This document shows, in pieces, positions 53,401 to 61,250 of a stretch of 64,000 bases of DNA (its first letter is position 1; each line of letters begins with the position of its first letter). Made by a program: the position numbers and the translations under genes. The notes beneath the pieces are model-generated. The model did no database searches, was not told where the DNA came from, and worked only from the letters and a program-made list of their open reading frames with translations. Source of the DNA: Vespula vulgaris (taxonomy: Eukaryota > Arthropoda > Insecta > Hymenoptera > Vespidae); assembly GCF_905475345.1 (NCBI RefSeq), contig NC_066587.1, positions 15,731,558 through 15,795,557 on the forward strand, in the 5' to 3' direction.

Positions 53401-54804
53401 ACACGCTGGAACTTTGATCCCTAGCGTGTCGGCGGTCTCGGAATGAAATTAAACGGACTATGCGAGCAAATAACGAAAATTAGCGTCCGGTGGCTAACTC
53501 GGCCCGATTTTTGTCGCCAGGTTTTGCTAAACTTTTCAAGAGAAAAAAGAAAAAAGAAAAAGAAAGAAAAGCGAAAGAAAAACAACGTTAAGCTTCTCCG
53601 AGACGTACGAGTAATTCACGAGATTCTTTGCGAATATATTTCGTTTTATTATACAAATGTTCTCTTTTTATTTACTTATTTTTTTCTTCCGATTTTTTCC
53701 CTGCCTTGTAAGATTTAATTTTTATTGGATACTCTTGTCGTGTAGATCGCGGATCCATTAAAACGATTGGAAATTGTTTCGCGATGATCCGAGCATGTAA
53801 TGGCTGGTATTACGATGCTATTACGAAGGAGGATGAGTACCGAGAGCCTCGCAACCGCATCGTCTTTCCTTCTTATCGAAAGGAAAGATCGCGAAACTTG
53901 CTCTTTCCTTATTTTATGTACATATATATACACACACATATATACATGCACATATAAATACGTATTACGAACGGACGGCGGAGAAGAAATCGTTTGCCAT
54001 GTCTTTTCTAACGATCCTGTTTATTTCGGCTAAAGGCAACTGTATCTTTTCCGCGACGATCTATATTCAAGAGTGTTTATAAAAAATTGGATTCGTATTG
54101 TTATTCCGTCACGTTATCGAGCTAATTGGCTGATGGTGAGTTAGATAGGTGGACAGACGGATAGATTGATAGGCAGATAGACAGATAGTAAGCGGTATCA
54201 AGGGATCGTTAGGAATGCGTCTCCTCGCGAATCGAGTAATTGGCTTGTCGATGCACGTAATTGCTTAGAATTGCGTGTTACCCTGGACCGACCTACATTA
54301 CATTTGCCAAAGAACTAAAAGATTATCGTATTACAAAATCAAATAAACAAAGAGAGGGAGAGAGAGAGAGAGAGAAGAGACAAAAAGAAGAAACACAGAG
54401 ATTAAAAAATATGAAAGAACAGTATAAGATGTAGCGTTCTGAAAAGCGTGACTAATATCAAAGAAAGTAATTTTGTGTCATCGATGTCAAGAGAAACGCA
54501 AATTTCTAATCTAGGATCTTATTTATTAGGTATCACGAATGTAATCACCATTCATCGTTCAGGTGCGACATCGTCGAGGCATAACTTCCGTCTTAACGCG
54601 TTCACCTTTTTAGTACGACCTACGTGTTCTTCCTACCTCTGTAAAGTAGATGCTTTTATATAAGGACGGCTGTTCTCAACGCGAGGAAATTCCAAGAGTC
54701 CGCGGCGCGTTTAAACGTTCCGATTATACACCGTTGAAGGATTTTCTTCGTGCTCGTGCACCGGTGGTAGCAGTAAGAGAAGAGAAGATGGTGGTGAAGG
54801 ATGT

Positions 54805-54876
54805 AGAAAAAAAGGAAAAAAAAAAGAAAAAAAAGAAAAAAAAGAAAAGAAGAAGAAGAAGAAGAAGAAAAAGAAG
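54805..54876. repeat. A-rich / AAG tract
   Basis: Poly-A with G interruptions running into seven or so AAG units. Confidence 0.9.
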
Positions 54877-55141
54877 ATTCACCTTCCGACACCGCCAAGA
54901 AATTCTAACGATCGAGGTCCTCAGGTTAATTGCGGCTCCTCGAACGCGTGCGTACACCCGCTCTAGGACTCCCGCGACGTCGAGTAGGGCCGTTAAGGAA
55001 GGCCCCGTGGGACCCCTACGTCATTCCCTTCTTCTCCTTCCTTTCAATCCTTGCTCTTTCACGTAGGTCTCCACCTTTACCGGGCGTGGGACCAACCACA
55101 AATTTTTCTTCCAACGCACCTCTAGCCTCTTCACGATCAGT

Positions 55142-55181
55142 TTTCATTTTCCTTTTTTGTTTTCTTTTGATTTAGGTAAGT
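55142..55181 (+). promoter_or_regulatory. Recursive-splice-like site (acceptor and donor juxtaposed)
   Basis: A long pyrimidine stretch ends TTTGATTTAG and is followed at once by GTAAGTATC. The acceptor AG is 55174-55175 and the donor GT 55176-55177. This is the form of recursive splice sites (zero-length exons) known from long insect introns. No exon is apparent on either side. Confidence 0.55.
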
Positions 55182-55329
55182 ATCCAAACGCTTCGTGTAT
55201 TTTACGAACGAATGAATCAACATTTTCCCGCCAAAAGGAACCCGTCGACCATATTGGGCCTTCCTTCTGATCTCGAGTCTTTTAATTTTTTTTTCTTTCT
55301 TTTTTGATTTCCTTCGCTTTTCTTTTTTC

Positions 55330-55356
55330 TTTCTTTTTTTTTTTTTTTTTTTTTTA
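55330..55356. repeat. Poly-T tract
   Basis: T-homopolymer of about 24 bases at the end of a CT/T-rich run starting near 55285. Confidence 0.9.
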
Positions 55357-56117
55357 ATTCACTCGAAACGATCTCAAAGAGAAAAATTTGATTCCACTTC
55401 AAATCTCTGTCGTTTTATCGCGAAAAGTCGAGGCTGCTTTCCGCATGAATTTATTTCCGACTATACGAATAAATAAACGATGCTCCAATCGATTCAGGCA
55501 AGCTCGAAAAGCGCGACGAGTGGAACCATATGAAAGGCGGATCATTAAAGTTTTTCGGTCGCTTACACCCGGTAGTAACGCGTGCTCATCGTAGTCATCA
55601 GGATCGTGTCTGTCACGTTTCTCGATGTATAGGGTGACCGATTTTTAACTCATCCAGGCGAATAACATTCCAATTCGAAAAACATTCACACGCAAATTTA
55701 TCTGCGAGATTAACCTCGAAATATTTTCAATATTGCGAATAAATAACAAACATTTTTTCCTTCCGAACAATAGTAAATACCTTCGAAATATTACTTGAAA
55801 CAATTCCTTTCGAAGTATTACAGTAGATTCTTTCCATAATGAAGTGTAAAAAGAAAAAGAATATTACGTAGGTATTAAAAAATTGCAATATACCGATTGG
55901 GGAACAGAAGGATACCAGTTACGTGCCTGAGCGGGAGCGCACGCGATTGGTTAGATAGCGGGCGTGAGAGGTTGGAGGGGCAAGGTACAACGTCATTAGA
56001 GAAGACAGTAACATCGTGTGCCGGGGTTGGGCGAAAGGTGTCGAAACGGTTAGTAGATATGTTCGGCGCGAGGGTAGCCGCGTCGCGCCGGTGGCGCTTC
56101 GCTGGTGCGTGTGCGCG

Positions 56118-56121
56118 AGAA

Positions 56122-56163
<42 letters not shown>

Positions 56164-56222
56164 GGAAAGAGAGAAGGAGAGAGTGCGAGGGAGGTTGTGA
56201 GTGAAAGAGAGTGAGAGAAGAA
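56118..56222. repeat. (GA)n-rich microsatellite
   Basis: GA/GAAA run in the promoter-like block. Confidence 0.93.
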
Positions 56223-56317
56223 GAGAGGGGAACGGGAACGAGGGTATCGCGGCCTGGCGGAGCCCAGTCGAGTCCCGTGAGTCCGGGCAAGCACGGTGCT
56301 CTGTCTCTTTTATCGTA

Positions 56318-56357
56318 GGTGGTGTGGTGGTGGTGGTGGTGGTGGTGGTGGTGTGGT
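56318..56357. repeat. (GGT)n trinucleotide repeat
   Basis: About eleven GGT/TGG units; G-rich strand could form stacked-G structures. Confidence 0.93.
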
Positions 56358-56601
56358 ACGCGCGCGGTGCTGGTGTAGGCGTCGTCCGGGACAGAGAGAG
56401 AGAGAGAGAGAGAGAGAGATCGGAGCCGCCATCCCACGGAGGAAACGAGACGTCGTCGCCGTTTCGAAGACTTTCGGTTCGTCCGTCGTCTAGCGACACG
56501 CCTTCTTATCGTTCTCTCGCGGCTGTCCTCTCTCTCGGCGCGCGTGTCCTCCTCTTGGTCGCTAGTCAAATTATCGCGACGTATCGTATATTCTTCTTCT
56601 C

Positions 56602-56672
56602 GGAGGAAAAACGAGAAGAAGAAGAAGAAGAAGTAAAAGAAGAAGAAGAAGAGGAAGAGGAAGTGGAAGAAG
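56602..56672. repeat. (GAA)n trinucleotide-like repeat
   Basis: GAAGAA units with AGG interruptions in the presumed 5' UTR/promoter. Confidence 0.9.
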
Positions 56673-56698
56673 GAGGGTGAAGGTCTTTGTCGAGGACA

Positions 56699-56754
56699 AG
56701 AGAGAGAGAGAGAGATAGAGAGAGAGAGAAAGATATATACATATATATAGAGAG

Positions 56755-56793
<39 letters not shown>

Positions 56794-56965
56794 ATAGGAG
56801 AGAAAAAGAGGGAAAGTGAATTTATGAGAATGTGAAAATTGATGATAAATTTGACGAACATATAGAGAGTGTCAAAAGTGACAGAGAGATAGGAATAAAT
56901 AGAGATAAAGATAGAGATATACAGAAAGAGAGAGAAGGAGAGAGAGATAGATAATATTAGAGTGA
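56699..56965. repeat. Long imperfect (GA)n region
   Basis: Several GA tracts joined by AT-rich spacers over about 260 bases. Confidence 0.9.
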
Positions 56966-57313
56966 AAGAAAGACAGATAGAAGAGAGAACCGGCGTGCGT
57001 AAGCACGCGTCGAAGAAAGCACAGGGGCGGCCAAGGAAGGCGCGCGAGAGCTCTGCTCTGTTAGTCGGCAGAGGAGTAGGGGGCGGCGGGGCCAAAGCTG
57101 TCACTTCGATCGCCATTTTAGCGTTCGAGGCGGCGAGGAGAGCGCGAGAGCCGGGCATGCGGTGCCGACGACGGATCGGAGCGCCCTGCTACCGGACTTA
57201 GCCACCGGATAACACCAAACTTTCCTTTTCTTTCTTTTCTTTCGTCAAAGAAGATAGGACAGAACACAACAAACGAAGAGGAACGAGCCCAGCCGGTAAG
57301 CGTGAATCAAAAA

Positions 57314-57435
57314 GAGAGAGTGAATGAGAGAGAGAGAGAGAGAAAGATAGAGAGAGATAGAGAGAGACAGAGAGAAAGAGAGAGTGAGTGAGTGAGTGAG
57401 TGAGTTAGTGAGTGAGAAGGAGAGAGAGAGAGAGG
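57314..57435. repeat. (GA)n / (GTGA)n compound repeat
   Basis: GA units, then eight GTGA-type units, then GA units, just after the candidate donor at 57295. Confidence 0.92.
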
Positions 57436-59085
57436 GTTCGCCGCCCCTAACCTCGATGTCGCGCGAGCCTCGCGACCCTTTCTCCACCCTCGCTCTTCGC
57501 GCCCCCTCTCTTATCCTACGCTGAAGCTTTAGGGGTGAGAAAAGGCGCCGAATTCGAATCGGCAAATCTATGGAATGCGATCCTCTCTCGCACATCCCAA
57601 TTCACTCGTTCTCGACTATCCTTTTAATTTTCGTTTACATTATTCAATCTTTGGAAATGGATATACATATATATGCATGTATGTATGTATGTAAATGTGT
57701 CGTTTGTTTTAATTTGGAAAAATTAAATAATATACGTAAATATGTACGTTTATCGTTATTAATATTATCGTTTTAATGTTAAACGAATTACCAGGAAAAT
57801 CGTGTATATATTCTAAATATTTTTTTATGACGTTAATTGATCCGATTAATTTATAATTAGCAAAGTATATTGTATTATTCAAAGTTCTATCATATCGCAC
57901 CTGTGCGTGCGCGTTTCTTATACACATACATATACGTATGTGTATACGTATATATATATTTTTTTCTATTACTTTTATTATATATAATATGATTATGAGA
58001 ATTATATATTTTCTACGTCAGATAAACGTTCGGACAGCTGATCGTTGCGATCACTTTTGCAACGATTCGATCGGAACGAACGATTCGTACGTCGAACTTT
58101 ATGGCGCTCGTAATCGTCGTTTGTTGGAGCGAAACGCGATGCTCGAAGCGACCGAAACGATTAGGAACGATCGCGCGTCGATGGCTTTGGAAACTATTCT
58201 GCTTTTTGTTTCTTTCTTGTTTTTCCTTTTTTTTTCCTTTTATCCCCTTGTTTTATTTTTTTTTCTTTTTTTTTCCTTTTTTCCCTTTTTTTTTCCTGAA
58301 AAAGAGCAACGTATTTTGTTAGAGCAGCAAACGAACGAGATCTCGTTTTACGAGCACTCGACGACATCTCGTAGTTGGGATCGTCGCGTTCGCGGTAAGC
58401 GTTTCGAAAACGAAACGCGATCGTTATCACCGAATGCAATTTCGAATTTGCCGGTGCTATTCCTTTCGTCCGACGAGAAAGTCGGAGTACACGTTCGTTT
58501 TAATTTCGCGATTTTCATCTTCGTTGTCTCGATTTCGATATCGCGTGTTCCATTTTTCTTTTTTGTTTTCTATTCGTTTTTTCTTTCGACAAAGTGAGAT
58601 TCGATCGATCGATAAGTACGCGCGATATAGTATTCGTTAATCGAAAAATATTGATAAAACGGTTTTGTACGATTGATTTATATGAAACATCTTTTACTTA
58701 ATTTTTTTTTCCCCTTTTCTTTTCTTTTTTATTACAAACTCTTTTCGTATGTTATAGTAAGAGAATTAAAAAAAGAAAAATAACAAAGTTTGACAAATAT
58801 CTTATTAAACTTTGTAATACGACGTCGTCCGCAAGAACATCGCAATTGCGTGTATATTCAACGAGATGGTAAAAAAGAAAAAAAGATAAAAAAAGAGAGA
58901 AAGAAAAGAGAGAAAGATCGAGCGAGCTCACGCGCGAATTTCTATTACCAATGCTAATGAGATGCAATCGTGATCGAAATAACTTGGAACACGTCGAGAA
59001 ATCTCGTATGAAGCGTGGGTGACCGCTAGAGTAAGGAGTGACTTGCGAAGGAGAAAGGGAGCTTCTAAGATAAAAGAGAAAAGCT

Positions 59086-59130
59086 GTGTGTGTGTGTGTG
59101 TGTGCGCGCGCATATGTACACACACACAGA
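59086..59130. repeat. (GT)n-GCGC-(CA)n alternating tract
   Basis: GT units, a GCGCGC core and CA units give an almost purely alternating purine-pyrimidine stretch, self-complementary and a Z-DNA candidate. Confidence 0.88.
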
Positions 59131-59860
59131 GAGACACATATCACGTTCATATCGGTATTTCTATCGACGTTCGGATCGAAAAGGTGTGTGAAAGGACAAG
59201 GTTGCGAGGACGAGAGAGAAAGAGAAAGAGAGAGAGAGGGAAAGTTAGAGATAGAAACAGAGATAGAAATAGATCTATCGAGGTCGAAACGATTTCTCGA
59301 TATCGTCATTAAAAAAAAAAATTCGATACGTATTTTATCGAAATAAATTACTTTTTAACAATTGACATTTTTTTTCTCGACGACAATAGAACTATTTTTT
59401 TTTGTCGATGAAAATCTTACCGATTAACGACGTAGGATTGATAATATTAATTAATCGACTCGATTATTCGCCTCGTTACAGCCATAGGGAAACCCAAAAT
59501 CATTAATTTGAACGGAGCTTTGTGAGATTATATCGTAGTAGAGAATGTGAATAATGATACATATATTTTATATGGCCTCGATCGCTCTCAAAGGGATGAA
59601 ATCAATCCCTAAAGTGATACGAGTAACTTCATATCTTTGCATTTAAATGGATATAATGAATAATATTATTTAATTTGTACGAAGTGATGTAGATTGATAC
59701 AGGAAAAGTTTCCTGGTAGTAATTGTACAAATCAATTGCATACTCTTTCTTTCCTGACGTTTTATGCCAATATCTTTTTCAGTTTGTATAATTACAGACG
59801 TAGCTTGTAGTTTAGCTTAAAAAAAGAAATTATTATTTTTTTCTTTATTCTGTTTCTTCT

Positions 59861-59862
<2 letters not shown>

Positions 59863-59915
<53 letters not shown>
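59863..59915. repeat. (TA)n microsatellite
   Basis: About 25 TA units. Confidence 0.95.
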
Positions 59916-59917
<2 letters not shown>

Positions 59918-60315
59918 TCACGTAACTATATTTCACAATCTAGGATTGTAATTACAGAATTAAAAAATATTGCCTGAGAAGTCTCGAACAAGAGTAATCG
60001 ATCTTTATGATCGTCGAGAAACTTTTGGTCCATTCCGTATTTCAATGATAATCATTCTCGTTAAATGTTTAAAGAATGTATAATGATATAACTCAATTGG
60101 TTTACAGGTACGAAAAAAAAAAAAAACAAGGAGAATCCGGCGAGAAGGTAGAAGATAGAAGATCGCAGCATCATTGGTAAAGCGACACTGTTCCTCTTCT
60201 TTTCTCGATCTCTTTCTCGACGAAGAGAAAAGAAGAAACGTGGAGGAATTGAAGAAGGTTCGCTATGCTTTTGCGCGTTTGAACGGTTCGCTCGCGCGAC
60301 TCGGAACGATATAGT

Positions 60316-60356
60316 TAGATAGATAGCTAGATAGGGTAGTTAGATAGATAGATAGT

Positions 60357-60395
<39 letters not shown>

Positions 60396-60430
60396 GATAG
60401 GTAGATAGGTAGATAGATTAGATAGATAGT
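60316..60430. repeat. (GATA)n tetranucleotide array
   Basis: About 25 GATA-type units, with GTTAGATA and GGTAGATA variants at both ends and a clean core at about 60357-60394. Confidence 0.95.
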
Positions 60431-60939
60431 CGTCGTGTCGCGTGTGTACTTGCTTTGGTGAGACGAAGAAAGAAGAAGAAGCAGAAGAAGAAAAGGAAGA
60501 GGAGAAGGAGGAAGAAAAATAAAGAAAAGCAAAAGACGGAAAGGAGAAGCCGTGACCCCCGAGAAGAGAAGGATAGAAAGGTCAAGTCGAGGAGGTTAAA
60601 GCCGTTGTCCTTCGAAGATCCTCCTTGGCTACTGCGATAGAAGAGAATTTACGTTAACGTGATGCCAGCAGAATTAGACGATCGATTTTTGAAAAATGAT
60701 CGTTTATAAAGATTTTCGGTACTGATTCGATCGATCAGCTGTTCTCTTCCTTCGATTTTGATCAAGTTCGTAGATTCGATTTAATGCAAAAGTGAAGAGA
60801 AAAAGGAGAGAAGATATTAGAGATAGATAAGGACGAAAAGAGAAAGAGAAAAAGAGAGAGAAAACAATTTGATTAGAAAAGAAGAGTGTAATAAAAAGTC
60901 GAGTGGGTGTGTGTGTGCTTGTTGTGACGTCTTTGTCCT

Positions 60940-61052
60940 TGTCATCGTCATCGTCATCGTGTCGTCGTTGTCTTCGTCTTCGTCTTTGTCTTCGTCTTCG
61001 TCGTCATTGTTGTCGTCATCTTCGTCGTCGTTGTCGTGTCGTCGTGACGAAG
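60940..61052. repeat. CGT/CTT/CAT trinucleotide array
   Basis: About 36 mostly in-register triplets of the form TCGTCN/TTCGTC; frames read Ser-rich, Arg-Leu or, on the minus strand, Thr-Lys. Located in the candidate non-coding exon. Confidence 0.88.
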
Positions 61053-61250
61053 GGGTGGCATAGAGCTTCCGGTGGATCGAAACTCAAGATTGGGGGGGCG
61101 TGCGAGACTGAATTTGCCCCCCCAAACCGCACCGACTCTCCTTCCCTTCGCGTTTAACGCGAAGCAAGAAAAGCCTGCAACTCTATCGAGTTCCTTCCAA
61201 GTGTTCCTCATCTTCCTTGCTTCGTGAGAACTACCACGCCGTCCTTTTGG

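Larger units (their letters stand above)
48493..55175. other. Repeat-rich non-coding region, probably upstream regulatory/intronic
   Basis: No coding exon could be supported in this 6.7 kb. The sequence is less AT-rich than the gene cluster, with many CG dinucleotides and frequent GA/CT tracts. Open frames here translate to Ser-Leu or Arg-Glu strings or to random sequence. A candidate non-coding first exon lies at about 49846-49915 (TCAGT initiator-like start, donor GATC|GTGAGTAAG). The region ends at a recursive-splice-like site at 55175/55176. I infer it lies within, or just upstream of, a large plus-strand gene. Confidence 0.45.
55890..57600 (+). promoter_or_regulatory. GC/CpG-rich, GA-rich promoter-like block with candidate 5' UTR exon
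   Basis: Local GC and CG content rise sharply over the AT-rich background. The block holds several GA tracts, a GGT array and a YY1/Pho-like CGCCATTTTAG at about 57110-57120. A strong donor, AGCCG|GTAAGC, ends at 57295, so a plus-strand non-coding first exon of roughly 56.9-57.295 kb is plausible. Long frames in all directions here are Arg-Glu or Ser-Leu translations of the repeats. The direction is inferred from the donor; a minus-strand promoter is not excluded. Confidence 0.5.
57601..60107. other. Non-coding interval, probable intron
   Basis: Mixed composition with T/C-rich runs (58205-58295), a GT/CA alternating tract (59086-59130), GA tracts (59210-59245) and a TA tract (59863-59915). 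No coding exon recognised; the 57938-58597 frame has no homology and includes a poly-Phe translation of the T-rich run. Confidence 0.45.
60108..61250 (+). other. Candidate internal non-coding exon between acceptor 60107 and donor 61250
   Basis: The left edge is GGTTTACAG|GTACG and the right edge CTTTTGG|GTAAGTCG, a strong donor. Between them the sequence is GA-rich, contains a GATA array and a CGT/CTT trinucleotide array, and has many short ATG frames but no recognisable protein. It could be one 5' UTR exon or hold an internal transcription start. Only the splice signals support it. Confidence 0.3.

Noticed and set aside
54650..55066. 138-codon frame with a Lys/Arg run
   Set aside because: The basic run is the A-rich/AAG repeat; the flanks show no recognisable domain and no splice support.
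57938..58597. 219-codon plus-strand frame
   Set aside because: No family resemblance; the middle is a poly-Phe translation of a T-rich tract and the start is a hydrophobic AT-rich translation.
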